From positions 1 through 64,000 of the forward strand of contig OMYH01000001.1 in NCBI GenBank assembly GCA_900315255.1: a stretch of DNA of 64,000 nt, read 5' to 3'. The notes under the pieces are model-generated. The model saw nothing but the letters and a program-made list of their open reading frames with translations, searched no databases and was not told the origin of the DNA. This document shows positions 41,471 through 49,855 of the stretch, in pieces. Within the stretch, counting starts at the first letter, position 1; the number at the start of each line of letters is the position of its first letter. The position numbers and the translations under genes are program-made. Source of the stretch: an uncultured Eubacteriales bacterium. GTDB lineage: Bacteria > Bacillota > Clostridia > Oscillospirales > Acutalibacteraceae.

Positions 41471-42443
41471 GAATAAACCGATAATTGAAGTAAAGGATCT
41501 TAAGGAATATTTTTACATCAATACGGGAATGTTCCGTTCCAAGCCGCTCAAGGCGGTTGACGGTGTTTCATTCTCCATTAACAAGGGCGAAACGCTCGGT
41601 CTTGTCGGCGAATCAGGCTGCGGCAAGACTACCGTGGGACGAACGCTGCTCCACCTTTATAAGCCGACTTCGGGAGAAATATGGTATGACGGTAAACAGA
41701 TCAAAAGCCGTTCCGATATAAAGGAATTCCGAAAGAAAGCTACAATGGTTTTTCAGGATCCGTATTCGTCATTGAATCCTCGTATGACCGTATCAGATAT
41801 TATAGGCGAGCCGCTCGATGTTCACGGACTTTGCAAGTCGAAGCAGGAGCGCCAGGACAGAATACTGGAGCTTATGGGATATGTGGGTCTGAACTCCGAA
41901 CACGCCGCACGTTATGCGCATGAGTTTTCGGGCGGACAGCGTCAGAGAATCGGTATTGCCAGATCCTTGGCTGTTAATCCCGATTTTATCGTATGCGACG
42001 AGCCTGTTTCTGCGCTTGACGTATCTATTCAGGCGCAGGTTATCAATATGTTTGACGATCTTCAGGAGAAGCTCGGGCTGACCTATCTTTTTATTGCACA
42101 TGATCTGCTTGTTGTAAGACACATCTCCGACAGGATCGCCGTTATGTATCTCGGAAAGATGGTGGAGCTTGCTCCGGCAGCCGAGATCTATGACAAACCA
42201 CTGCACCCGTACTCTAAATCGCTGCTTTCGGCTGTGCCGATCCCCGACCCCAAGATTGCGAGAGCAAATCAGCGAATCGCTCTTTCAGGTGATATTCCGA
42301 GTCCGCTCAATGCACCTTCGGGATGTCCTTTCCGCACACGCTGCAAATATGCGACTGAAAAGTGCGCCGAGGCAATGCCTGATTTCAACGAAGTTTCCAA
42401 GGGACACTTCGTTGCCTGCCACCGTGTGGCGGAAATCAATTGA
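41454..42443 (+). CDS. oppF: Oligopeptide ABC transporter ATP-binding protein OppF
   Basis: 329 residues from GTG 41454, which overlaps oppD by 17 bp; TTG 41463 with GGTGAG before it is an equally good start. Second ATPase of the importer. Walker [14 protein letters not shown]-loop [12 protein letters not shown], signature FSGGQRQRI, Walker [13 protein letters not shown] and H-loop FIAHDLLV are intact. C-terminal oligo_HPY Cys cluster [15 protein letters not shown] and ACHR. Gene order B-C-D-F-A. Confidence 0.95.
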   Translation: MRALAENKPIIEVKDLKEYFYINTGMFRSKPLKAVDGVSFSINKGETLGLVGESGCGKTTVGRTLLHLYKPTSGEIWYDGKQIKSRSDIKEFRKKATMVFQDPYSSLNPRMTVSDIIGEPLDVHGLCKSKQERQDRILELMGYVGLNSEHAARYAHEFSGGQRQRIGIARSLAVNPDFIVCDEPVSALDVSIQAQVINMFDDLQEKLGLTYLFIAHDLLVVRHISDRIAVMYLGKMVELAPAAEIYDKPLHPYSKSLLSAVPIPDPKIARANQRIALSGDIPSPLNAPSGCPFRTRCKYATEKCAEAMPDFNEVSKGHFVACHRVAEIN

Positions 42444-42509
42444 TCGAATATGATGCAATCATGCTTCATCATATAAAATATTTTTCACCTTAGAAAGGAT
42501 TGAACAGTC

Positions 42510-44375
42510 ATGAAATTTAAAAGAATGCTGTCAGCTGCTCTTGCAGTTGCCATGATCGCAAGCTTAGCTGCTTGTAGTAAAGATGGCGGCGTAGCTACTG
42601 ACGGTACACCTGCATCCGACAATAATACAACAGCAGACAGTTCTGCAAGCGAGCTTTCTGTTTGTCTTGCCAGTGAGCCGGATACGATCGACCCTGCGCT
42701 CAACTCTTCCGTTGACGGCGCTACTCTCCTTGCGCACCTCTTCTCGGGTCTTGCAAAGTGGGCACAGGATGAATCAGGCAAGCTTGAGATCGTTGCCGAT
42801 GCAGCCGAGGAGCTTACCGAAGGCGTTGAGAATGAGGACGGCACCGTTACTTACACCTACAAGCTGCGTGACGGTCTGAAATGGTCAGACGGCAAGGATG
42901 TAACGGCAAACGACTATGTTTATGCATGGCAGCGTGCCGCTTCTACAGAGCTTGCAGCCGACTATGGCTATATGTTCGAGGTTATTGACGGCTATGCTGA
43001 TATTTGGGAAACCGACACCAACGATGAGGCAACCTATGTTAATCCCGATGCGAAGCTCAATGTTAAGGCAGTTGATGATAAGACGATCGAGGTAACACTT
43101 GCAAACGCTGTTTCCTACTGGAACGAGCTGCTTGCTTTCCCGACCTACTTCCCGGTTCGTGAAGATGTCGTAGGAAATGACGCATGGGCAACAGATCCGT
43201 CAACATATGTTTGCAACGGTCCGTATTCGCTCAAGTCATGGGAGCACAACAGCCTTATCACACTTGAGAAGAACGATAATTATCCCGATGCTGACAAGAT
43301 CACTATGCAGACGCTGAACTTCTATCTTTCAGACGATGCTAACAATATGCTCTCCAACTTCAAGAACGGTACATGGGCGCTTATCGATGACGTACCCACA
43401 AATGAGATTGCTGCTCTGAAAGACGAATATCCCGACGAGTTCTTTAATGTTGGTCAGATCGGCACATACTATGTATGCTGGAACATCAACGAAAACATTC
43501 TCCCCGAGGGTTCGGAGCTCACAGGCGCTGAGGCAGAAAAGGCTGAGGCTGAGATCAGAAATGCAATCTCCCTTCTCTTCGACAGAAACTATATTGTTGA
43601 CGAGATCGCACAGGGCGGTCAGCTTCCTGCTTCTTCCTTCGTTGCAATGGGTCTGACAGATGCAGACGGCTCACAGTTCTATAAGAACACAGGCGTAAGC
43701 AAAGACTATGACGGCTACTTTGACGCTTCCGCAGATGCACTCCAGGCAAACTACGATGCTGCTATTGAAACGCTCAAGAAGTATTATGACTTTGATGAGT
43801 CTACAAGTAAGTTCACGAACTTCCCGACCATGACATACCTCTACAACACAAGCGAAGGTCACAAAGCGATCGGCGAGTATCTCCAGAGCGCTTTGGACGG
43901 TGTTGGTATCACAATGAGCCTTGAAAATCAGGAGTGGGCAACGTTCCTGAATACCCGTAAGAAGGGTGACTTCTCTATCGCAAGAAACGGCTGGCTCGCT
44001 GACTACAATGATCCGATCTGCTTCCTTGATATGTGGACAACTGCTTCAGGAAACAACGATGTTCAGTACGGTAAGGGCGATCATGCTTCGGTTGCAGCTT
44101 ATGACCTCGACCTCACAGAGTACGGCATCGACGTAAAGGTCGAAAACGGCACATGGGGCGAGACATATGACGTTCTGATCTCAGAGATCAAGAGCTGCAC
44201 AGACCCCGAGAAGCGTTACGGAATGATGCACAAAGCCGAGGATATGCTCATGGCAAGCGGCTGCATCACACCTCTCTACTACTATACAGATCTTTATATG
44301 CTTGATTCGAGCGTAAAGGGATTCTTCTCTAATCCGCTTGGCTACAAGTACTTTATGTACTGCACAGTTGAGTAA
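42510..44375 (+). CDS. oppA: Oligopeptide-binding lipoprotein OppA
   Basis: 621 residues, with AGAAAGGA upstream. Surface-anchored receptor that hands peptides to OppBCDF. Signal peptide with lipobox LAAC (Cys near 22), a short Thr/Asp linker, then an SBP_bac_5 domain (about 45-615): ELSVCLASEPDTIDPALNSS, LRDGLKWSDGKDVTANDYVY, CNGPYSLKSWEHNSLITLEK and GWLADYNDPICFLDMWT. Last gene of the operon, 66 bp after oppF. A peptide other than nutrients (for example a signal peptide) cannot be excluded. Confidence 0.95.
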   Translation: MKFKRMLSAALAVAMIASLAACSKDGGVATDGTPASDNNTTADSSASELSVCLASEPDTIDPALNSSVDGATLLAHLFSGLAKWAQDESGKLEIVADAAEELTEGVENEDGTVTYTYKLRDGLKWSDGKDVTANDYVYAWQRAASTELAADYGYMFEVIDGYADIWETDTNDEATYVNPDAKLNVKAVDDKTIEVTLANAVSYWNELLAFPTYFPVREDVVGNDAWATDPSTYVCNGPYSLKSWEHNSLITLEKNDNYPDADKITMQTLNFYLSDDANNMLSNFKNGTWALIDDVPTNEIAALKDEYPDEFFNVGQIGTYYVCWNINENILPEGSELTGAEAEKAEAEIRNAISLLFDRNYIVDEIAQGGQLPASSFVAMGLTDADGSQFYKNTGVSKDYDGYFDASADALQANYDAAIETLKKYYDFDESTSKFTNFPTMTYLYNTSEGHKAIGEYLQSALDGVGITMSLENQEWATFLNTRKKGDFSIARNGWLADYNDPICFLDMWTTASGNNDVQYGKGDHASVAAYDLDLTEYGIDVKVENGTWGETYDVLISEIKSCTDPEKRYGMMHKAEDMLMASGCITPLYYYTDLYMLDSSVKGFFSNPLGYKYFMYCTVE

Positions 44376-44388
44376 TAAACAGTGAATG

Positions 44389-44430
44389 ATCAGGATCACC
44401 ATCCGTAATGGTGGTCCTGATTTTAATTTT
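44389..44430 (+). terminator. Terminator of the opp operon
   Basis: ATCAGGATCACCAT and ATGGTGGTCCTGAT arms (one wobble pair) followed by TTTAATTTT. Confidence 0.85.
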
Positions 44431-44436
44431 AAGTAC

Positions 44437-44478
44437 AAAAAATCCGACAACCAATTCCTCGGCTGTCGGATTTTTCAT
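44437..44478. terminator. Bidirectional terminator between opp and glgP
   Basis: Twelve-base arms AAAAATCCGACA and TGTCGGATTTTT with A and T tracts on either side; it can end transcription of glgP on the minus strand and back up the opp terminator on the plus strand. Confidence 0.85.
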
Positions 44479-44508
44479 TTTAAACAAGGAGCTAAAGTTC
44501 CTTAAATA

Positions 44509-46902
44509 TCAGTCAATCGGACTAAGCTTCCAGATACCGTCAGCGTAATCTCTGATAGATCTGTCTGCAGCAAATATGCCTGCATTTGCTATATTGGTGA
44601 GAGAAACCTTGTTCCACTGCGTCTTGTCTGCGTACAGCTTTGAAGCTCTCTCCTGGGCTGCCTTGTAGTCTGCAAAGTCTGCGAGTACCATGTACGGATC
44701 CTGCTCGGTGAGGTTTTTTGCAATATGACTGAAGCGTGTGCTGTTGAGCTCGTCTATTGCTCTCTTGATAACATGGTTATTCATGTAATAGTTCATGGGA
44801 TTGTAGTTATTGGCCTTGAGTCTTACTACCTCGGGTGTTGTAAGACCGAACAAGAACATATTATCGTCGCCTACTGCGTCGTGTATCTCAACATTCGCAC
44901 CGTCAAGAGTACCGAGAGTGAGCGCACCGTTGATCATGAACTTCATGTTGCCCGTACCCGAAGCCTCTGTTCCGGCAAGAGAGATCTGCTCACTGATCTC
45001 CGAGGCAGGCATTAGCTTTTCTGCGACCGTTACTCTGTAATCTTCAAGGTATACTACCTTGAGCTTGTCGTTTACTTTTGGGTCTTCGTTGATTTTCTTA
45101 GCCATGTTCACGATAAACTGAATTATCTGCTTTGCAAAGTAATAGCCCGGAGCTGCCTTTGCACCGAAAATGTATGTCTTGGGTGTGAACTCTGCGTTCG
45201 GGTTATCTCTGAGATACTGCCACTGTGAGAGTATATGTAAAGCGTTGAGAAGCTGTCTTTTGTACTCGTGCAGACGCTTTACCTGTACGTCAAAGATAGA
45301 GTTCGGGTCAACAATAATGCCGTTGTTGTCCTTAATATACTTTGCCATAGCGATCTTGTTGTCGAGCTTGATCTTAGCAAGCCTGTCGAGAACAGCATTG
45401 TCGTCTTTATATTTCAGAAGCTTTGAAAGCTCGGAAGCGTCACTGCGGAAGCCGCCGCCGATAAGCTCGGTGATAAGCTTGTCAAGCTCGGGATTAGACT
45501 GGTTGAGCCAACGTCTGTGAGCGATACCGTTTGTTACATTTGTGAACTTTTCGGGAGTTACAAGATAATAGTCATGGAATACTGTATCCTTGAGTATCTG
45601 ACTGTGCAGCGCTGATACACCGTTCACCTTATAGCTTGCCATAACGGCGAGGTTAGCCATCTTTACAACACCATCGTTGAGAATAGCCATTCTGCCTACC
45701 TGATAGCCGTCTACACCTATAGCGTGGAGAGATTCGCAGTAACGTCTGTTAAGCTCTGAAACTATCTGATAGATTCTCGGCAGCTTTGATTTGAACATAT
45801 CTTCACCCCAACACTCGAGAGCTTCACGCATTACGGTGTGGTTTGTATATGCGATAGTCTTTGAAACGATGTTCCACGCTTCGTCCCAGCCGTAGCCGTA
45901 GTCGTCCATGATGATCCTCATAAGCTCGGGTACTGCAAGAACGGGGTGTGTGTCGTTTAAGTGCAGTGTTACATACTCGGGGAGATTGTCGAGAGTTCTG
46001 TTGTTTAAGAAGTGACGTCTGAGTATATCCTGGATCGTAGCGGATACAAGGAAGTACTGCTGATTAAGACGCAGGCTCTTGCCCTCTGCGTGATTGTCGC
46101 CCGGGTACAAAATTTGAGTGATGGATTCTGCCATAGCCTTTTGTTCCATAGCTCTCATGTATTGACCGTCGTTAAAGAGGTTCATGTCTATATTCTCTGC
46201 CTTTGCAGACCAGAGTCTTAAACGGCTGATACCCTTGCCGTCGTTGCCCGATACATACATATCATAAGGCACTGCAACTACCTTTGTTGCATTGACAACC
46301 TTGATGGTGCACTTGCCTTCGCCCCATGTTTCTTCAACATTACCGTTGAACATTACTTCAACCGCCTTATCGGGGTGTGACTGGAGCCATACGCTGCCGC
46401 CCGGAAGCCAGTTGTCGGGCAATTCGGTCTGCCAGCCGTCAACGAGCTTCTGTCTGAATATACCCATCTCGTAGCACAGTGAGTAACCCATTGACGAATA
46501 TGCCTGCGAAGCAAGTCCGTCTAAGAAACAGGCTGCAAGACGTCCCAGACCGCCGTTGCCCAGACCTGCGTCGGGTTCCTGATCGTATATCTTTTCGATG
46601 TCTGTGCCGAGGTTCTTCAAAGCAGCAGATATGGAGTTTTCAAGATTAAGATTATAAATATTATTTTTCAGTGAACGTCCGAGAAGGAACTCCATGCAGA
46701 GATAATATACGGTTTTTTTCTTCTGCTCAACTGTTTTTGTCATGAATTCCTTATATCCTTCGCTCATAAGGTCACGGACAACAAGCGCTGTAGCCTTGTA
46801 GAAATGCTCATCGGTAGCGTCCTTAACGGATACGCCCATATTGTGAGACAGCTTAGCTTTGATAAGCTCTTCGGCCTGCGCAGCGGTAAGATTGTAGTTC
46901 AT
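44509..46902 (-). CDS. glgP: Glycogen/starch phosphorylase
   Basis: 797 residues, with TGGAGGT before ATG. It releases glucose 1-phosphate from alpha-1,4-glucans using phosphate and pyridoxal phosphate. Conserved regions: LGNGGLGRLAACFLDGLASQ, the substrate-loop region near 330 (TLHLNDTHPVLAVPELMRII), VTNGIAHRRWL, VQVKRLHEYKRQLLNALHIL, and the PLP-lysine motif EASGTGNMKFMINGALTLGT. Length is normal for bacterial enzymes. Monocistronic with its own promoter. In an amylolytic anaerobe it would serve stored glycogen or imported maltodextrins. Confidence 0.97.
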   Translation of the reverse strand: MNYNLTAAQAEELIKAKLSHNMGVSVKDATDEHFYKATALVVRDLMSEGYKEFMTKTVEQKKKTVYYLCMEFLLGRSLKNNIYNLNLENSISAALKNLGTDIEKIYDQEPDAGLGNGGLGRLAACFLDGLASQAYSSMGYSLCYEMGIFRQKLVDGWQTELPDNWLPGGSVWLQSHPDKAVEVMFNGNVEETWGEGKCTIKVVNATKVVAVPYDMYVSGNDGKGISRLRLWSAKAENIDMNLFNDGQYMRAMEQKAMAESITQILYPGDNHAEGKSLRLNQQYFLVSATIQDILRRHFLNNRTLDNLPEYVTLHLNDTHPVLAVPELMRIIMDDYGYGWDEAWNIVSKTIAYTNHTVMREALECWGEDMFKSKLPRIYQIVSELNRRYCESLHAIGVDGYQVGRMAILNDGVVKMANLAVMASYKVNGVSALHSQILKDTVFHDYYLVTPEKFTNVTNGIAHRRWLNQSNPELDKLITELIGGGFRSDASELSKLLKYKDDNAVLDRLAKIKLDNKIAMAKYIKDNNGIIVDPNSIFDVQVKRLHEYKRQLLNALHILSQWQYLRDNPNAEFTPKTYIFGAKAAPGYYFAKQIIQFIVNMAKKINEDPKVNDKLKVVYLEDYRVTVAEKLMPASEISEQISLAGTEASGTGNMKFMINGALTLGTLDGANVEIHDAVGDDNMFLFGLTTPEVVRLKANNYNPMNYYMNNHVIKRAIDELNSTRFSHIAKNLTEQDPYMVLADFADYKAAQERASKLYADKTQWNKVSLTNIANAGIFAADRSIRDYADGIWKLSPID

Positions 46903-46951
46903 AGGATTACCTCCATAATTCTATTTTACTGATTTACTATACAGTAGGTTT

Positions 46952-46980
46952 ATTATACAACATTCAAGAACAAATTACAA
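46952..46980 (-). promoter_or_regulatory. glgP promoter
   Basis: On the minus strand, -35 TTGTAA (46980-46975), 17-bp spacer, -10 TATAAT (46957-46952), 50 bp before the start codon. Confidence 0.65.
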
Positions 46981-47131
46981 CAGGCTTTTGTCAATTTGCT
47001 ATAATTTTTTCTGTTTACCGACTGCTAATTTTGACTTCAAGAATATTTTTAGACGTGTGAAATAATTAAAAAAAGTGAGAATAACTCTGAATTAGTGAGA
47101 AAACAAGAGATAAATTTAAATAACAGACGTT

Positions 47132-47204
47132 ATTGACCTTTTTTGACTTTGACTTTTCCTGACTAATCGCATATAATATAATCACAAGGTCAAAGAAAGT
47201 CAAA
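47132..47204 (+). promoter_or_regulatory. ctsR promoter with two CtsR boxes
   Basis: -35 TTGACT (47149-47154), 17-bp spacer, -10 TATAAT (47172-47177). A CtsR heptad pair GGTCAAAGAAAGTCAAA (47188-47204) lies over the transcription start, and an inverted one (TTGACCTTTTTTGACT, 47133-47148) ends at the -35. Both match the known direct-repeat CtsR operator, one base off in the second. CtsR should repress its own operon until heat or protein stress. Confidence 0.88.
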
Positions 47205-47246
47205 GACAAGTGAACCTGAAGAATATACAGCAAAGGAATGAATGAA

Positions 47247-47696
47247 ATGCGTATCAGCGATCTGGTTGCCCGGTATATCATGGATATGCTGGACGAAAAC
47301 GAAGGCGGCGCAGAGATACGCCGCAATGAGCTTGCCGAAACGATAGGCTGTGTACCTTCGCAGATAAACTATGTCATCACCTCACGCTTTACACCTGAGC
47401 AGGGATATATAGTAGAGAGCAGACGAGGCGGCGGCGGATATATCAAGATAACGAGAGTTAGCATGGATAAGCGTTCGGCAATACTGCATATAATAAATTC
47501 GATAGGAGAGAGTATAGATTCAAAGTCGGCTCAGGGTCTTATCGCAGAGCTGCATAACCGAAGTATTATCAACATGCAGACAGCAAAGCTGCTGACAGCA
47601 GCGGTGACAGACAGACCCTATCAAAGTATTCCGCAGGAATACAGAGATACGGTAAGAGCAGGGATCCTTAAAAGCCTGCTGCTGAATATAGAATAG
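47247..47696 (+). CDS. ctsR: Transcriptional repressor CtsR
   Basis: 149 residues from ATG 47247, nine bases after AAAGGA; ATG 47238 touches that site. CtsR represses clp and mcs genes by binding tandem heptads. The winged-helix reads RISDLVARYIMDMLDENEGG, AETIGCVPSQINYVITSRFT and the glycine-rich wing ESRRGGGGYIKI, whose Arg is the McsB phosphorylation/DNA-contact site in Bacillus. The C-terminal dimer domain contains LLTAAVTDRPYQSIPQEYRD. First gene of the operon. Confidence 0.97.
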   Translation: MRISDLVARYIMDMLDENEGGAEIRRNELAETIGCVPSQINYVITSRFTPEQGYIVESRRGGGGYIKITRVSMDKRSAILHIINSIGESIDSKSAQGLIAELHNRSIINMQTAKLLTAAVTDRPYQSIPQEYRDTVRAGILKSLLLNIE

Positions 47697-47713
47697 AAAA
47701 GGAGTGTCAAGTT

Positions 47714-48247
47714 ATGTTATGTCAATCATGTCAAAAGAATCAGGCAACTACACATATTAAAAACATTGTAAACGGTGAGCTTACAGAAAAACATCTTTGC
47801 TCGGAATGTGCCGCAAATCAAGGATACGGGAATGTGTTTGACCATATGTTCGATATAGGCTCGTTTATGAGCGGGTTTATGGGTGAGCCGTCTTTTGCTC
47901 TTGCAGCAGAGAAGCGCTGCCCGAACTGCGGGATAACCTTCTCTCAGATAACAAAAGGCGGAAGAGTCGGCTGCGCAAGGTGTTATGATACGTTTTACGA
48001 CAGACTTATTCCGTCGATAAAGCGAATTCACGGCAATACGTATCATACAGGAAAGCGACTCAAAAAGCCCGAGCTTGAAAGCGGAGAAAAGAACGTAAAG
48101 GCAGATGTTAAAACGCCGCCGAAATCTGAACTCGAAACTTTGAACGAAGAGCTTAAATCAGCCGTGAAAAGTCAGGAGTTTGAGAGAGCAGCTCAGCTTC
48201 GTGACAGGATAAACGCATTAAAGGCAGAGCAGGGAGGGAATATATAA
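47714..48247 (+). CDS. mcsA: McsA, zinc-binding activator of McsB
   Basis: 177 residues, with AAGGAG upstream. Two zinc-finger pairs are present: CQSCQKN with HLCSECAANQG, and RCPNCGITFSQITKGGRVGC with ARCY. A C-terminal UVR motif (SELETLNEELKSAVKSQEFE, then AAQLRDRINAL) would contact ClpC or McsB. McsA activates the arginine kinase encoded next, with which its stop overlaps the start by 1 bp. Normal length. Confidence 0.95.
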   Translation: MLCQSCQKNQATTHIKNIVNGELTEKHLCSECAANQGYGNVFDHMFDIGSFMSGFMGEPSFALAAEKRCPNCGITFSQITKGGRVGCARCYDTFYDRLIPSIKRIHGNTYHTGKRLKKPELESGEKNVKADVKTPPKSELETLNEELKSAVKSQEFERAAQLRDRINALKAEQGGNI

Positions 48248-49266
48248 TGGATACAAAGTGGTATGAGAAAAACGGAAAAGACGGCGAGGTCGTAATAAGC
48301 ACCCGTGTACGTTTTGCAAGGAATCTGGAGGATTACCCCTTCCCGATAAGAGCGTCTGCCAATATAAAGAAAGAGATTACCGAAAAGGTAAAAGACGCAG
48401 TTCTTAATAATAATTCAGTGATTGCGACAAGATTTTCCTGCATAAACATGGATAATATAGATACGGGGAAAAAAGTTTCTCTGGTGGAAAGACACCTCGT
48501 AAGCCCCGAGTTTATTTCGGGCAGCGATGAAAAAACGTTATTGCTGCTTGATGACGAAAGCGTATCGATCATGATAAACGAGGAGGATCACATCAGACTT
48601 CAGGTAATGACAGAGGGTTTTGACCTTGACAAAGCGTATGAGCTTGCAAGCCGTATAGACACTCTGCTGGACGAGAGACTGAAATTTGCGTTCTCGGAAA
48701 GACTGGGTTATCTCACGCAGTGCCCGACTAATTTAGGCACGGGTATGAGGGCGTCGGTAATGCTTCATCTGCCTGCTCTCAGAGCCACCAAAGCGATGAG
48801 AAAGATCGCAGAGAACCTCACGAAGCTGGGACTCACGATCAGAGGTGCATATGGTGAGGGAACAGACCCCGTTGCGGGAATGTATCAGCTGTCGAATCAG
48901 ATATCGCTCGGTATAAGCGAGAAAACAGCGATAGAGAATCTGAAAAACATCACACGTCAGCTTATCGACCGGGAGCTGAAAGCTCGTCAGGCTGTCTGCA
49001 CCCAAACAGTGATTCAAGATAAGATATATCGCAGCGAGGGTACGCTAAGGTATGCAAGACTGATCAGCTGCGACGAAGCTCTGAAGTGCCTGTCAGACAT
49101 CAGAATGGGCGTAACTTCGGGACTTGTGAAAAACGTTACTCTCGACACGATAAACAGACTGTTTGTAGAGATCCAGCCTGCAACTCTTATGCAGAACGCA
49201 GGAAAATCACTTGAACCTGCCGAACGTGACGAGATGAGGGCGAAGCTTATCAGGGAAACGATTTGA
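48247..49266 (+). CDS. mcsB: Protein-arginine kinase McsB
   Basis: 339 residues, with GGAGGG upstream. It phosphorylates arginine residues, marking proteins for ClpC-ClpP. Related to guanidino kinases: VVISTRVRFARNLEDYPFPI (ATP-contact Arg residues), the acidic substrate loop with NEEDHIRLQV, ERLGYLTQCPTNLGTGMRAS (in place of the creatine-kinase Cys loop) and IRGAYGEGTDPVAGMYQLSN. Stop codon TGA is supplied by a dispersed repeat that starts there. About ten residues shorter than Bacillus McsB. Confidence 0.95.
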   Translation: MDTKWYEKNGKDGEVVISTRVRFARNLEDYPFPIRASANIKKEITEKVKDAVLNNNSVIATRFSCINMDNIDTGKKVSLVERHLVSPEFISGSDEKTLLLLDDESVSIMINEEDHIRLQVMTEGFDLDKAYELASRIDTLLDERLKFAFSERLGYLTQCPTNLGTGMRASVMLHLPALRATKAMRKIAENLTKLGLTIRGAYGEGTDPVAGMYQLSNQISLGISEKTAIENLKNITRQLIDRELKARQAVCTQTVIQDKIYRSEGTLRYARLISCDEALKCLSDIRMGVTSGLVKNVTLDTINRLFVEIQPATLMQNAGKSLEPAERDEMRAKLIRETI

Positions 49267-49545
49267 TTCAATGTGCAATGTGCAGTGAGCAATTCCGAAT
49301 GCGAAATGCGTAATGCGGAATTATTATTCGGAATCAGGCTGTGTTCGGTCATTTTTATAAAGTGTGGAGTGTGGAGAGTGGAGTTGATTAAATGTGAAAT
49401 GTGCAGTTATTGAAAATGAGGAATTAGGAGTGAGGAATTAGGAATTATTATGAGGAATCACGCTGTGTTCTGTCATTAAAGACTTTGATTTATAATTCCA
49501 ATTCCGAAATACGCATTCAGAATTCCGCATTGACATAAGTCTGCC
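49263..49545 (+). repeat. Dispersed repeat block after mcsB
   Basis: TTGATTCAATGTGCAATGTG starts at the mcsB stop, as at 16486. Then follow AATGCGTAATGCGGAATTATTA, a second copy-like stretch at 49384 (TTGATTAAATGTGAAATGTG) and two versions of GAATCA.GCTGTGTTC.GTCATT (49330 and 49454), in part inverted (AATTCCGAAATACGCATTC near 49500). No coding capacity. Confidence 0.7.
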
Positions 49546-49599
49546 CAATAATCTCACCGTCCCTAAGGACTGTAAGTTATATGAGATAATTGGAACAAA

Positions 49600-49830
49600 C
49601 CCGCATGGAATCAGGGCTTTTTCAATTTTCTCATGGTGAGACAATTGGGAGATCATATGAGATTCATGAGAATAATGTGACTTTGTCATCAATTGTCTCA
49701 CGTGAAAGAAGGTTGAGAAAATTGAATAGACCCGCATAGAATCAAGGTTTTTCTCAATTGTCTCATTTAAAACATTGTATTAAGGGAATCGTGAGAATAT
49801 TGAGACTATTGAGATTTCAAAGTCCGGTAT
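49600..49830. repeat. Cluster of TGAGACAATTGA-like motifs before clpC
   Basis: Within 230 bp are GTGAGACAATTGG (near 49638), CAATTGTCTCACGTG (near 49691), CAATTGTCTCATTT (near 49756) and related GAGAATATTGAGACTATTGAG (near 49794), plus two CCGCAT.GAATCA.GGTTTTTCAAT stretches (49602, 49732). Motifs occur on both strands. No CtsR heptad pair was found here, so clpC may be driven by other control. Confidence 0.65.
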
Positions 49831-49855
49831 TAGTTATATACAAGGAGGGTAATAT

